Positions 1-8,631 of a stretch of DNA of 59,912 bases are shown here, piece by piece (the first letter of the stretch is position 1; each line of letters begins with the position of its first letter). A program made the position numbers and the translations under genes. Source of the DNA: Mycobacterium asiaticum DSM 44297 (GTDB lineage Bacteria > Actinomycetota > Actinomycetes > Mycobacteriales > Mycobacteriaceae); contig NZ_HG964938.1 of NCBI RefSeq assembly GCF_000613245.1, forward strand, positions 527,682-587,593, read 5' to 3'. A model generated the notes under the pieces. The model was not told the DNA's origin and made no database searches. It saw only the letters and a program-made list of their open reading frames with translations.

Positions 1-1016
1 AGGTGCTCACCGGCGCCGAACGCCGATCGCTGCTGTCATCGGGCCATGGCGGGCCGCGCACCGACCCGTTGCCGCGCCAGAATTTCGACGACACCGACGA
101 CCATCGCAACGTCGGATCGATAGGCCGGTGGATAGCGGTCGTCGCCGTGCTGGCGGTGCTGACCATCGTGGTCACCATCGCGATCAACACCTTCGGTGGC
201 AGTACCCGCAATGTCCAGGTGCCCGACGTGCGGGGTCAGGCGTCGGCCGATGCGATCGCCTCGCTGCAGAACAAGGGCTTCAAGACGCGCACCCAGCAGA
301 AGCCCGACTCCGCGATTCCGCCCGACCACGTGATCAGCACGGACCCGGCCGCCAATTCCTCGGTGGGTGCCGGCGACGAGATCACCATCAACGTGTCGAC
401 CGGCCCGGAGCAGCGCGAGGTTCCCGACGTCTCGGCGCTGACCTACTCCGAAGCGGTCAAGAAACTCACTGCGGCGGGATTCAGCAAGTTCAAGCAGGCC
501 AATTCGCCGTCCACGCCGGACCTGGCGGGCAAGGTGATCGGCACGAACCCGCCAGCCAATCAGACCTCGGCGATCACAAACGTCATCACGATCATCGTGG
601 GCTCCGGACCCGAGACCAAGGAGATTCCGGACGTCTCCGGACAGACCGTCGAGCTGGCGCAGAAGAATCTCACGGTCTACGGATTCACCAAATTCAGTCA
701 GTCGCAGGTGGATAGCACCAAGCCGGCGGGCGAGGTGATTGGCACCACCCCACCGAAGGGTCAGACGGTCCCGGTCGATTCCGTGATCGATATACAGGTG
801 TCCAAGGGCAATCAGTTCCTGATGCCTGACCTGTCGGGCATGTTCTGGACGGATGCCGAGCCGCGGTTACGGGCGCTGGGCTGGACCGGCGTGCTGGACA
901 AGGGAGCCGACGTGGATGCCGGCGGCAACCTGCACAACAAGGTGGTCTCTCAGAGCCCGGCGGCGGGGACCGGCGTCAACCGCGACGGTGTGATCACGCT
1001 GAGGTTCGGTCAGTAG
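1..1016 (+). CDS. pknB: Serine/threonine protein kinase PknB, C-terminal part (5' end outside window)
   Basis: PknB is an essential membrane Ser/Thr kinase that senses peptidoglycan fragments or lipid II and phosphorylates cell-wall regulators, among them CwlM and MurJ, both encoded in this window. Only the region after the kinase domain is visible: a short juxtamembrane linker, one transmembrane helix (about residues 43-65 of the visible part) and four extracellular PASTA repeats, each with a VPDV- or IPDV-like start, ending in the typical LRFGQ. The sequence closely follows the C-terminus of M. tuberculosis PknB as I recall it. The frame is open at the left edge, so the true start lies outside. 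The stop overlaps the end of the opposite-strand trpG by 23 bases. Confidence 0.96.
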   Translation, partial: VLTGAERRSLLSSGHGGPRTDPLPRQNFDDTDDHRNVGSIGRWIAVVAVLAVLTIVVTIAINTFGGSTRNVQVPDVRGQASADAIASLQNKGFKTRTQQKPDSAIPPDHVISTDPAANSSVGAGDEITINVSTGPEQREVPDVSALTYSEAVKKLTAAGFSKFKQANSPSTPDLAGKVIGTNPPANQTSAITNVITIIVGSGPETKEIPDVSGQTVELAQKNLTVYGFTKFSQSQVDSTKPAGEVIGTTPPKGQTVPVDSVIDIQVSKGNQFLMPDLSGMFWTDAEPRLRALGWTGVLDKGADVDAGGNLHNKVVSQSPAAGTGVNRDGVITLRFGQ

Positions 1017-1692
1017 CCTCTTCCGGAGCGGATTGGCCGCCCGGAATGTGCGGCCGGACCGCCGTGAGGACCTCGTTCTCGAGTCTGCGTACCAGCGTGT
1101 CGTCGCGCGCCCAGCCGCAGTAGAGCAGCCAGTTCGCCAGCATCCGGTGCCCGCCTTCGGTGAGGATCGACTCGGGATGGAACTGCACACCGTGGATCGG
1201 CAGCTCGGCGTGCCGGACGGCCATGATCACTCCGCTCGGAGTGTGGGCGATGGCTTGCAACTCGGCGGGCAGCGATTCGGGCAGGATGGTCAGCGAGTGG
1301 TAGCGGGTCGCCGTGAACGGGTCCGGAAGTCCTTGCAACACACCATCATTCGCGTGATGCACGCTGCTGGTCTTGCCGTGCAGCAACTCCGGTGCCCGGT
1401 CGACCGTAGCGCCGAACGCGACGCCGATCGCCTGATGTCCCAGACAGACCCCCAGTAGCGGCGTGCGCGCTGCGGCGCACGCGCGGACCAGGCTGATGGA
1501 CGCGCCGGCACGTTCGGGGGTCCCCGGTCCGGGGCTGAGCAGTACGCCGTCGAACTCCGCGGCGATCGCGTCCGGGTCAGCGAGTCGGGCGTCGTCGTTG
1601 CGCCACACAGTCGCCTCGACGCCAAGCTGGCCCAGGTACTGCACCAGGTTGAACACGAAGCTGTCGTAGTTGTCGACGACCAGGATCCGCAC
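994..1692 (-). CDS. trpG: Glutamine amidotransferase, anthranilate / aminodeoxychorismate synthase component II
   Basis: This is a class I glutamine amidotransferase of the TrpG/PabA family. It releases ammonia from glutamine for anthranilate synthase (tryptophan) or aminodeoxychorismate synthase (folate). The N-terminal strand MRILVVDNYDSF, the oxyanion segment SPGPGTPE, the nucleophile Cys83 in GVCLGHQAIG and the His172/Glu174 pair in FHPES complete the catalytic triad. The 232-residue length is normal for a stand-alone subunit. The start is GTG. The gene lies tail-to-tail with pknB and follows the DUF881 gene on the same strand. Context alone cannot decide between TrpG and PabA: no synthase component I is nearby, and in H37Rv the corresponding gene (Rv0013) is named trpG. 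Confidence 0.93.
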   Translation of the reverse strand: MRILVVDNYDSFVFNLVQYLGQLGVEATVWRNDDARLADPDAIAAEFDGVLLSPGPGTPERAGASISLVRACAAARTPLLGVCLGHQAIGVAFGATVDRAPELLHGKTSSVHHANDGVLQGLPDPFTATRYHSLTILPESLPAELQAIAHTPSGVIMAVRHAELPIHGVQFHPESILTEGGHRMLANWLLYCGWARDDTLVRRLENEVLTAVRPHIPGGQSAPEEATDRTSA

Positions 1693-1737
1693 CGTGACAG
1701 GTTACCGTCCGTTCCCGAACACCTTGTCAATACATTG

Positions 1738-2481
1738 TCAGTAGCCGATCGGACCCATCGGCTGCGCGAAGTGCAACCGCACCGGATCGGCATGGCCCGC
1801 GACCGCGACGTCGGCCTTGACCTCCTCGCGGTAGCCCAGCCCGAACCGCACCACGTACTGCTTGTACAGCGTCACCTGGGGAGCGGCGGCCAGGGCGGCC
1901 TGCATGGCCGCGGCATTGCCGATCGCGGTGATGGAGTAGGGCGGGCTGTAGGTGCGCCCGTTGAGCAGCAGCGTGTTGCCGACGCAGCGCACGACCGAGG
2001 TCGCGATGATGCGCTGATCCTGCATCTGGATGGCCTCCGCGCCGGCGCTCCACATCGCGTTGAGGACGCCGTCGATGTCCTGCTGGTGCACGACGAGGTC
2101 GTCCGGCGTGGCATCCCGGGGGAAGCGCCCGTTCGCGTCGCGCTGGGCGTCGTTGAGGACCACCACCAGGCCCGGGCCGTGGACGGGATTCATGTCGGCC
2201 TCACCGGCCAGCTCGGCCGCCCGCCGCAGCATTGCCTGCAGCGCCGTGTCCGACGAGCGGCCATGGAAAGCGTCTATCTTCCCGGTTAGCGCTTGCCGCT
2301 CGGAATCCAGGCGACTGACCGAGTCGCGCGTCTCGCGCACCAGGTCGACCAGTCGGGGAGCGTCGCTGCGACGGATTTCCGACCCACCGGAGACCCCGTG
2401 CGTGGCAGCAAGTAACAGGCCGGCCAGCAGACACACCAGCGGGACACCGAAGCGCCACGGCGAACGGCGCCGATCGATCAT
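1738..2481 (-). CDS. DUF881 membrane-anchored protein (Rv0012-like)
   Basis: This 247-residue protein belongs to the DUF881 family, found near cell-division and sporulation genes in Gram-positive bacteria; its function is unknown. An N-terminal signal anchor (about residues 10-28, VPLVCLLAGLLLAATHG) is followed by a coiled-coil-like stretch (about 45-75) and a compact extracytoplasmic domain with the conserved HGPGLVVVLND and HQQDIDGVLNAMWSAGAEAI segments. It closely matches Rv0012 of M. tuberculosis as I recall it. It lies upstream of trpG on the same strand and diverges from crgA, so it may act at the envelope with the division genes, but that is inference. Confidence 0.9.
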   Translation of the reverse strand: MIDRRRSPWRFGVPLVCLLAGLLLAATHGVSGGSEIRRSDAPRLVDLVRETRDSVSRLDSERQALTGKIDAFHGRSSDTALQAMLRRAAELAGEADMNPVHGPGLVVVLNDAQRDANGRFPRDATPDDLVVHQQDIDGVLNAMWSAGAEAIQMQDQRIIATSVVRCVGNTLLLNGRTYSPPYSITAIGNAAAMQAALAAAPQVTLYKQYVVRFGLGYREEVKADVAVAGHADPVRLHFAQPMGPIGY

Positions 2482-2584
2482 CGTGTCTCCGGTTTCCTGG
2501 CGTTCGGGCCAAGTGGGCTAGTCTCATGTTCGAGCTCTGCCTGCTTGCAACCGTAATCGTTGCACCCGATATCAGAGGTAACAA

Positions 2585-2866
2585 ATGCCGAAGTCCAAGG
2601 TCCGCAAGAAGAACGACTTCACCGTCAGCGCGGTAAGCCGCACGCCGGTGAAGGTGAAGGTCGGGCCGTCGAGTGTGTGGTTCGTCGCGTTGTTCATCGG
2701 ACTGATGCTGATCGGGCTGGTCTGGCTGATGGTGTTCCAGTTGGCCGCCTACGGTCCGCAGGCCCCGACTTGGCTGCATTGGATGGCCGAACTGGGTCCG
2801 TGGAACTACGCGATCGCGTTCGCTTTCATGATCACGGGTCTTTTGCTCACGATGCGCTGGCACTGA
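2585..2866 (+). CDS. crgA: Cell division protein CrgA
   Basis: CrgA is a small integral membrane protein of the actinobacterial divisome. In mycobacteria it interacts with FtsZ, FtsQ, PbpB/FtsI and the pole protein CwsA, and helps recruit septal peptidoglycan synthases. The 93-residue product begins MPKSKVRKKNDF, has a short basic cytoplasmic N-terminus and two transmembrane helices (about residues 32-55 and 70-88) joined by a short loop containing PQAPTWLHWMAELGPWNY. This is the typical CrgA layout and length. The ATG start follows an AGAGGTAAC ribosome-binding region. cwsA, the gene of a known CrgA partner, lies about 1.4 kb downstream on the same strand. Confidence 0.95.
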   Translation: MPKSKVRKKNDFTVSAVSRTPVKVKVGPSSVWFVALFIGLMLIGLVWLMVFQLAAYGPQAPTWLHWMAELGPWNYAIAFAFMITGLLLTMRWH

Positions 2867-3034
2867 CCGGCCCGTTCGGGTAGGGCTACGGCTGGAATGT
2901 ATTCATCTCGCAGCGGTTTTGTTTGCGCGCCAGCAACCTTCCGGTCACCCAATCACACGCGTGTGATTCATCCCCACTGTTGATAGCGTCTGTGGATAAC
3001 CGTATCCACCGTGGTAGGAGGGTACAGGTAAGGC

Positions 3035-3467
3035 ATGCAGCAAACTGAATGGGCGCCCCATCCAGCCGGAATCGCTGGTTGCGGGCTTGCCGAGTTTTGT
3101 TGGCTATCGCCACTGTGACCCTGGTCACAGACCCGCCCGGGCGTGTCATCGCCGGCGTGGCGGCGGCGGGTCTGATCTTGTTTGCGGGCGCGTCGTGGCG
3201 TGCGCGCCCCAAGCTGGCAATCACACCGGGTGGTCTGGCCGTGCGCGGGTGGTTCCGAACGCAGACATTGCGTCGAGAATCCATCGAAATCATTCGCATC
3301 TCTGAATTCCGTCGGCACGCGCGCAGGGTCCGCCTGCTGGAGATCGAGACCGTCGGCGGGGACTGCTGATCCTGTCCCGCTGGGATCTGGGCACCGACCC
3401 GTTGGACGTGCTGGACGCCCTCACGGACGCCGGTTACGCCGGCCCGCGGAAGAAGGGCGCGCGCTGA
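3035..3467 (+). pseudogene. Rv0010c-like membrane protein, disrupted by two frameshifts
   Basis: Read in three successive frames, this interval gives the whole of an Rv0010c-like protein (about 144 residues; 141 in H37Rv from memory). Frame A starts at ATG 3035 with MQQTEWAPHPAGIAGCG. Frame B from about base 3094 continues VLLAIATVTLVTD and the PH-domain-like part through RLLEIETV. Frame C from base 3363 completes LLILSRWDLGTDPLDVLDALTDAGYAG. Each switch looks like loss of one base, near 3089-3094 and in the G-rich stretch 3355-3362. A 106-residue frame (3049-3369) remains open in the middle and keeps the transmembrane region. It is either a recent pseudogene or a gene with two sequencing indels. 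Function is unknown. Confidence 0.75.
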
Positions 3468-3585
3468 CTAGGCGCCCCTTCGTCCGTTGGTAAGCCGCGA
3501 GCGTGCGCAGCGTGCCACCGACACGCCGCGGCGGCCGGCATTCAACGCACCTTCGCCGGCCTCGGGGCGTCTGACGAGCCTCGCG

Positions 3586-4134
3586 TCAGGAGATGGTGAT
3601 CGACTCGATGACGACCGGGTCGGTCGGGCGGTCGTTGCCGTCGGTGGCCGTCGAGGAGATGGTTTCGACGACGCGCTGCGAATCCGCGTCGATGACCTCA
3701 CCGAAGATGGTGTGGCGGCGATTCAGATGCGGCGTCGGGCCCACGGTGATGAAGAACTGGGAGCCGTTGGTGCCCGGACCGGCGTTGGCCATCGCCAGCA
3801 GGTAGGGCCGGTCGAACTGCAACTCGGGGTGGAACTCGTCGGCGAACTTGTAGCCCGGGCCGCCGCGACCGGTACCGGTCGGGTCACCGCCCTGGATCAT
3901 GAAGCCCCGAATGACCCGGTGAAAAACCGCACCGTCGTAGAACGGGCCCGAGGGGCCACCCGACGCGTTCTGGGTCGAGTACTCCTTGGTGCCCTGCGCC
4001 AGGCCGACGAAGTTTGCGACGGTCTTGGGCGCGTGGTTCCCGAACAAGGCAACCTTGATGTCTCCACGGTTGGTGTGCAGGGTTGCGGTGGCGGTCTGAA
4101 TGGGGCTGTTAGTCACGGGATCACAGTCTGCCAC
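3586..4134 (-). CDS. ppiA: Cyclophilin-type peptidyl-prolyl cis-trans isomerase PpiA
   Basis: Cyclophilins catalyse cis-trans isomerisation of X-Pro bonds during protein folding. The 182-residue protein is a single cyclophilin domain: FHRVIRGFMIQGGD (about residues 71-84, with catalytic Arg73), the GTNGSQFFIT core (about 121-130) and a HLNRRHTIFG segment supply the active site. No signal peptide is seen, so the protein is probably cytoplasmic. The chosen GTG start gives MADCDPVTNSP, as in the H37Rv orthologue (Rv0009). It diverges from cwsA across a spacer of about 108 bases that must carry both promoters. Confidence 0.96.
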   Translation of the reverse strand: MADCDPVTNSPIQTATATLHTNRGDIKVALFGNHAPKTVANFVGLAQGTKEYSTQNASGGPSGPFYDGAVFHRVIRGFMIQGGDPTGTGRGGPGYKFADEFHPELQFDRPYLLAMANAGPGTNGSQFFITVGPTPHLNRRHTIFGEVIDADSQRVVETISSTATDGNDRPTDPVVIESITIS

Positions 4135-4242
4135 TAACCACGACTAGTGCCGCAGCCGGTGTCGATCGCGCAGGTACTAGCTCGGCGGCTCGGTAACTGA
4201 TAGGACTGCGTAGGACTTGAGCAGTGCGTAGAAAGGCGGCAG

Positions 4243-4671
4243 ATGAGCCAGAAGGCGGAAGCCTCGTTGACCCCCCGCGAGCGACTCACCCGGGGCCTGA
4301 CGTATTCGGCGGTGGGACCGGTGGACGTGACTCGCGGCGTGGTGGGGCTGGGCGTGCAGTCGGCGCACTCCACCGCGACCGAGCTTCGCCGGCGCTACCG
4401 CGAGGGCCGGCTGGCCCGGGAACTCGCCGCGGCGCAGGAAAGCATCGGCCAGGAGCTGGCGGCCGCGCAGGAAGTGGTCGCCAACCTGCCGCAGTTGCTG
4501 CAGGAGGCGCGGCGCAACCAGCGGCGGTCCAAGAAGCCGTGGGTGATTGCCGGCGCTGCCGGGGTCGTGGTGCTGGCCGGTGGGGCGGTCGCGTTCAGTG
4601 TGGTGCGACGGTCGACCCGGAAGGACCCGTCACCGTTGCCCCCCAGCGTGGACGTACAGCCGCGTCCGTAA
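4243..4671 (+). CDS. cwsA: Cell wall synthesis protein CwsA
   Basis: CwsA (Rv0008c in H37Rv) is a mycobacterial membrane protein that binds CrgA and the pole-organising protein Wag31, and affects cell shape and peptidoglycan synthesis. The 142-residue product has a basic N-terminal region, an Ala/Gln/Glu-rich helical stretch (about residues 58-90, probably coiled coil), one transmembrane helix (about 100-120) and a short Pro-rich tail ending VQPRP. The ATG start is preceded by GAAAGGCGG, a good ribosome-binding site. The tRNA-Ala gene follows on the opposite strand. Confidence 0.92.
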   Translation: MSQKAEASLTPRERLTRGLTYSAVGPVDVTRGVVGLGVQSAHSTATELRRRYREGRLARELAAAQESIGQELAAAQEVVANLPQLLQEARRNQRRSKKPWVIAGAAGVVVLAGGAVAFSVVRRSTRKDPSPLPPSVDVQPRP

Positions 4672-4757
4672 CTACCCTCGCCGAGCGTGGGGCCTATGGA
4701 CGATCTGGGGGTCAACTGCCTACGTAGGCCACACGCTCGGCGTGGAGCGAAAATTTG

Positions 4758-4830
4758 TGGAGCCTAGGGGAATCGAACCCCTGACACCCGCCTTGCAAAG
4801 GCGGTGCTCTACCAACTGAGCTAAGGCCCC
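4758..4830 (-). tRNA. alaT: tRNA-Ala (anticodon TGC)
   Basis: Read on the minus strand, this 73-base gene starts GGGGCCTTAGCTCAGTTGG and ends TTCGATTCCCCTAGGCTCCA. The acceptor stem pairs fully with one G-U, the D-arm AGCTCAGTTGGTAGAGC and the T-loop TTCGATTC are canonical, and the anticodon loop reads CTTTGCAAG with anticodon TGC. The 3' CCA is not encoded: the base after the discriminator A begins CAA. It lies just downstream of tRNA-Ile, as in H37Rv. Confidence 0.97.
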
Positions 4831-4990
4831 TCGGGGTGGTCGGGTGCTTGACCAGAGGTTGGATCGGGCGCCACGTGCCACACCTCGACATCGCGCCGCG
4901 ATCGCACCACCGCCGCAACCGCACCCACAGCGGCGGCCGCGGCCAGCGGCAAGGTGAACTTCACACGACGTCTTGACGGGCACATGATCG

Positions 4991-5064
4991 TGGGCCTAGG
5001 AGGACTCGAACCTCCGACCTCTTCGTTATCAGCGAAGCGCTCTAACCGCCTGAGCTATAGGCCC
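4991..5064 (-). tRNA. ileT: tRNA-Ile (anticodon GAT)
   Basis: This 74-base minus-strand gene starts GGGCCTATAGCTCAGGCGG and ends TTCGAGTCCTCCTAGGCCCA. The acceptor stem GGGCCTA/TAGGCCC is perfectly paired. The anticodon loop CTGATAA carries GAT, specific for isoleucine. CCA is not encoded. It is read in the same direction as the Rv0007 and gyrase genes. Confidence 0.97.
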
Positions 5065-5131
5065 GTACTGCGCATACGGACGAGCGACGAGATTACCGCA
5101 CCGGCCGCCCTACCCCCAAAACGCGTGCAAG

Positions 5132-5998
5132 CTAGTCTCGGTCGGCCAGTGTCACTTCGATACCGCCGATCAGATCGGTCGTCAGGTTGTAGACGAACGC
5201 GGCGATGGTGGCCATCGCGGTCATCAAGACGATGTTGACCAACCCGATCAGCACGGCGCCGCCGAAGATCGTTCCGCTGGAAACCAGCTCCCCGCTGCTG
5301 CCGCTCGTGTTGTTCAGCAGGTCGCCGACGTTGCTGTTGAGCTTGGCCCACACGCCCATGCCGCCGAGCACCAGGTACAGGAACGCCACGGCGATCATCC
5401 AGACGAAGAAGAGCGCCACGGACAGCAGCAGGGACACCTTCAGGGTGCTCCACGGGTCGATCCGCCGGATCTGCATGCTGGCGCGGACCGGCCCTCGGGC
5501 GCGCCGGGACCCCACCTGCACCCGCGATTCACGCGATTCGCTGGTCGTCGCGCGACCGCTGGTCCCCGAGGCGCTCGGAGTCTCGGTGCGATCGGCGGCC
5601 GGTTTGCGGTCGTTTCGTTGCGAAGCCCGCGGGAGGGGACCGGAGAGGTCGGGCAACTCGCTGGCATAGGCCTCGGCTGGTGGGTTTTCGCTGCGCACTG
5701 GTGGGACCTCCGCCTGTGAAGTGGACGGTGCGGATGTACCGGTAATAAAGCGGTTCAGCCGAGCCTCTGAGGATGTGGGTGGCCGGACATCGGTCGGCGG
5801 GTCGTTCGCCGACCGCTGCTGGGTTCCTGACTGCGACGCGGCCCGGGCAGCTCCGCGCTGCCAGGGCGGCGAATCCGCGGCGTCCGGTAAGCGGCCGGGT
5901 CCGGTCGTCGCCCGGTGCGCGCCGGCGCGTTCGACCGCCCCCTCGCCATTCGGGTTGCCACCTTGACTAGGGGCGCCCGGCTCGTTCGGTGAACTCAC
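5132..5998 (-). CDS. DUF3566 membrane protein (Rv0007-like)
   Basis: This 288-residue protein has a long, low-complexity N-terminal half rich in Pro, Ser, Arg and Gly (residues about 1-165), then a highly conserved DUF3566 domain starting MQIRRIDPWSTLKVSLLLSV. Two transmembrane helices are visible (about residues 188-212 and 245-272), separated by a predicted extracytoplasmic loop containing LNSNVGDLLNN. It ends LIGGIEVTLADRD, essentially identical to Rv0007. Function is unknown. The conserved place after gyrA, probably in the same transcript, is usual for mycobacteria. The start is GTG (MSSPNEPGAP). The N-terminal half is much less conserved than the membrane domain. Confidence 0.93.
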   Translation of the reverse strand: MSSPNEPGAPSQGGNPNGEGAVERAGAHRATTGPGRLPDAADSPPWQRGAARAASQSGTQQRSANDPPTDVRPPTSSEARLNRFITGTSAPSTSQAEVPPVRSENPPAEAYASELPDLSGPLPRASQRNDRKPAADRTETPSASGTSGRATTSESRESRVQVGSRRARGPVRASMQIRRIDPWSTLKVSLLLSVALFFVWMIAVAFLYLVLGGMGVWAKLNSNVGDLLNNTSGSSGELVSSGTIFGGAVLIGLVNIVLMTAMATIAAFVYNLTTDLIGGIEVTLADRD

Positions 5999-6087
5999 CC
6001 CGACTCCTAACGTGTGTACTCAAGTAGCTGAGTCTATGCCGGGTTCACCGCGCACCGAGCCACCGCCCGCCCGCCGCCGTCGGCGGC

Positions 6088-8598
6088 CTAGGTGGCCGAC
6101 CCTTCCTCGCCCTCGACCTCGGCCTCGGCGTTCTCCTCGGCGTTGCGGGCGATCGCGAGCAGGGTGTCGCCTTCTCCAAGGTTCATCAACCGCACACCCT
6201 TGGTCTGCCGGCCAGCCTTGCGAACCTGGCGCGCGGTCGTGCGGATGACACCACCTACCGAGGTGATCGCGTACAACTCACTCTCGTCGTCGACGATCAA
6301 CGCACCGACCAGCCGGCCGCGCCGACGGTCGTACATGATCGTCAGCACGCCCTTGCCGCCGCGGCCCTGCACCGGGTACTCCTCGATCGCGGTGCGCTTG
6401 GCGTAGCCGCCCGCGGTGGCGACCAGTAGGTAGGTACCTTCGCGGACCACGTTGAGTGACAGCAACCGGTCGTCGGCGTTGAAGCGCATCCCCTGGACGC
6501 CGGAGGTGGCACGTCCCATTGGCCGCAGCGCCTCGTCGGTCGCCGAGAACCGGATGGATTGTCCGTTCGCCGACACCAACAGCAGGTCGTCCTCGGCCGA
6601 ACACAACACCGCACCGACGAGTTCGTCGCCGTCGCGGAGGTTCACCGCCACGATTCCGCCCGAGCGATTGGAATCGAAGTCGGTCAGTTTCGACTTCTTC
6701 ACCAACCCGTTGCGGGTGGCCAGCACCAGGTACGGCGCGTCCTCGTAGCCCTTGATCTGGATGACCTGTGCGATGCGTTCCTCGGGCTGGAAGGCCAGCA
6801 GGTTTGCGACGTGCTGGCCGCGCGCGGTGCGCGAGGCCTCCGGCAGTTCGTACGCCTTGGCCCGGTACACCCGGCCCTGCGTGGTGAAGAACAGGATCCA
6901 GTCGTGGGTCGAGCAGACGAAGAAGTGCCGCACGATATCGTCCTGCTTGAGCCCAGCGCCCTGCACGCCCTTGCCGCCGCGCTTCTGGCTGCGGTACAGG
7001 TCGGTCTTGGTGCGCTTGGCGTAACCGGTCTCGGTGATGGTCACGACGACGTCCTCGCGGGCGATCAGGTCTTCGTCGCTGACGTCGCCGTCGGCCGCGA
7101 TGATCCGGGTACGACGGTCATCACCGTGCTTGTCGACGATCTCGCGCAGTTCGTCGCGCACGATGCCGCGCTGCCGTTCCGGTTTGGCGAGAATGTCTTC
7201 CAGGTCGGCGATTTCGGCTTCGATCTTGGCCAGGTCGTCGATGATGCGTTGCCGCTCCAGGGCCGCCAACCGACGCAACTGCATGTCCAGGATGGCCTGC
7301 GCCTGGATCTCGTCGATGTCGAGCAGCTCGATCAGGCCGGCGCGCGCGATGTCGACGGTTTCCGACGCCCGGATCAACGCGATCACTTCGTCCAGCGCGT
7401 CGAGCGCCTTGACCAGACCGCGCAGAATGTGGGCCCGTTCGTTAGCTTTTCGCAACCGGTAGGTGGTGCGCCGGATGATGACGTCGAGTTGGTGCTCGAC
7501 GTAGTAGCGGATCATCTGGTCCAGCCGCAGCGTGCGGGGCACGCCGTCGACGATCGACAGCATGTTCGCGCCGAAGCTGGTCTGCAGTTGGGTGTGCTTG
7601 TAGAGGTTGTTGAGCACCACCTTGGCCACCGCGTCGCGTTTGATCTCGACGACAATGCGCAGACCGACGCGGTCGCTGGATTGGTCCTCGATGTTGGAGA
7701 TGCCGGCCAGCCGGCCGTCGCGCACCTGCTCGGCGATTGAGGTGATGAAGTTGTCGTGGTTGACCTGGTAGGGCAACTCGGTGATGACCAGCGAGGTCCG
7801 GCCGCGCGAATCCTCTTCTACCTCAACGACTCCGCGCATCCGGATGGAGCCGCGGCCGGTCTTGTAGGCGTCGGCGATGCCGGCCGACCCGACGATCAGG
7901 CCCGAGGTCGGGAAGTCGGGGCCCTTGACCCGTTCCATGACGGCGGTCAGCGTGGCCTCTTCGTCGGCGTCGTAATTTTCCAGGCACCAGAAGACCGCCT
8001 CGGCCAGCTCGCGCAGGTTGTGCGGCGGGATATTGGTGGCCATACCCACCGCGATGCCGCCCGAGCCGTTGGCCAGCAGGTTGGGGAACCGGCTGGGCAG
8101 CACGGTGGGCTCTTGCACCCGGCCGTCGTAGTTGGGGATGAAATCGACTGTCTCCTCGTCGATTTCACGCAGCATCTCCATGGCGAGCGGGGTCAGCCGT
8201 GCCTCGGTGTAGCGCATCGCGGCTGGCGGGTCGTTACCCGGCGAGCCGAAGTTCCCCTGCCCGTCGACCAACGGATACCGCAGCGACCATGGCTGGGCCA
8301 TCCGCACCAAGGTGTCGTAGATGGAGGCATCACCGTGCGGGTGGTAGTTACCCATCGTCTCGGCGACCGATCGGGCGGACTTCGCGTGGCTGCGGTCCGG
8401 CCGAAATCCGGAGTCGTACATCGCATACAGCACGCGGCGGTGCACCGGCTTGAGGCCGTCACGGACCTCCGGCAGGGCGCGGCCCACGATCACGCTCATC
8501 GCGTAATCGATGTAGCTGCGCTGCATCTCTTGCTGAATGTCGACCGGTTCGATCCGGTCTACCGAGTCGTCACCGGGCGGCAACGTCGTGTCAGTCAT
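6088..8598 (-). CDS. gyrA: DNA gyrase subunit A
   Basis: GyrA is the DNA-cleaving and rejoining subunit of gyrase, which introduces negative supercoils and is the target of fluoroquinolones. The 836-residue protein has the breakage-reunion domain with catalytic Tyr130 in AAMRYTEARL, and the C-terminal wrapping domain with the GyrA box (KRGGKGVQG). The quinolone-resistance region reads GDASIYDT: Ala, Ser and Asp at the positions equivalent to H37Rv 90, 91 and 94 are the susceptible-type residues, and Thr stands at the position equivalent to the neutral 95 polymorphism. Numbering is shifted by one because of an extra Gly near residue 9. No intein interrupts the Tyr130 region, unlike some mycobacteria. 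gyrB lies 33 bases upstream, in one operon. Confidence 0.98.
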   Translation of the reverse strand: MTDTTLPPGDDSVDRIEPVDIQQEMQRSYIDYAMSVIVGRALPEVRDGLKPVHRRVLYAMYDSGFRPDRSHAKSARSVAETMGNYHPHGDASIYDTLVRMAQPWSLRYPLVDGQGNFGSPGNDPPAAMRYTEARLTPLAMEMLREIDEETVDFIPNYDGRVQEPTVLPSRFPNLLANGSGGIAVGMATNIPPHNLRELAEAVFWCLENYDADEEATLTAVMERVKGPDFPTSGLIVGSAGIADAYKTGRGSIRMRGVVEVEEDSRGRTSLVITELPYQVNHDNFITSIAEQVRDGRLAGISNIEDQSSDRVGLRIVVEIKRDAVAKVVLNNLYKHTQLQTSFGANMLSIVDGVPRTLRLDQMIRYYVEHQLDVIIRRTTYRLRKANERAHILRGLVKALDALDEVIALIRASETVDIARAGLIELLDIDEIQAQAILDMQLRRLAALERQRIIDDLAKIEAEIADLEDILAKPERQRGIVRDELREIVDKHGDDRRTRIIAADGDVSDEDLIAREDVVVTITETGYAKRTKTDLYRSQKRGGKGVQGAGLKQDDIVRHFFVCSTHDWILFFTTQGRVYRAKAYELPEASRTARGQHVANLLAFQPEERIAQVIQIKGYEDAPYLVLATRNGLVKKSKLTDFDSNRSGGIVAVNLRDGDELVGAVLCSAEDDLLLVSANGQSIRFSATDEALRPMGRATSGVQGMRFNADDRLLSLNVVREGTYLLVATAGGYAKRTAIEEYPVQGRGGKGVLTIMYDRRRGRLVGALIVDDESELYAITSVGGVIRTTARQVRKAGRQTKGVRLMNLGEGDTLLAIARNAEENAEAEVEGEEGSAT

Positions 8599-8631
8599 CT
8601 ATTCCTCGTCTGATCGTCGAAGGCGGACTGG

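Noticed and set aside
6559..7740. Long open frame antisense to gyrA (and similar ones antisense to gyrB at 8980-10284 and murJ at 29087-30682)
   Set aside because: These mirror the codon structure of real high-GC genes on the other strand, show no recognisable domains and have His/Gln/Asp/Arg-rich noise composition.
8150..8250. Possible GyrA intein at the catalytic tyrosine region
   Set aside because: Some mycobacteria have an intein here, but AAMRYTEARLTPLAMEM is uninterrupted.
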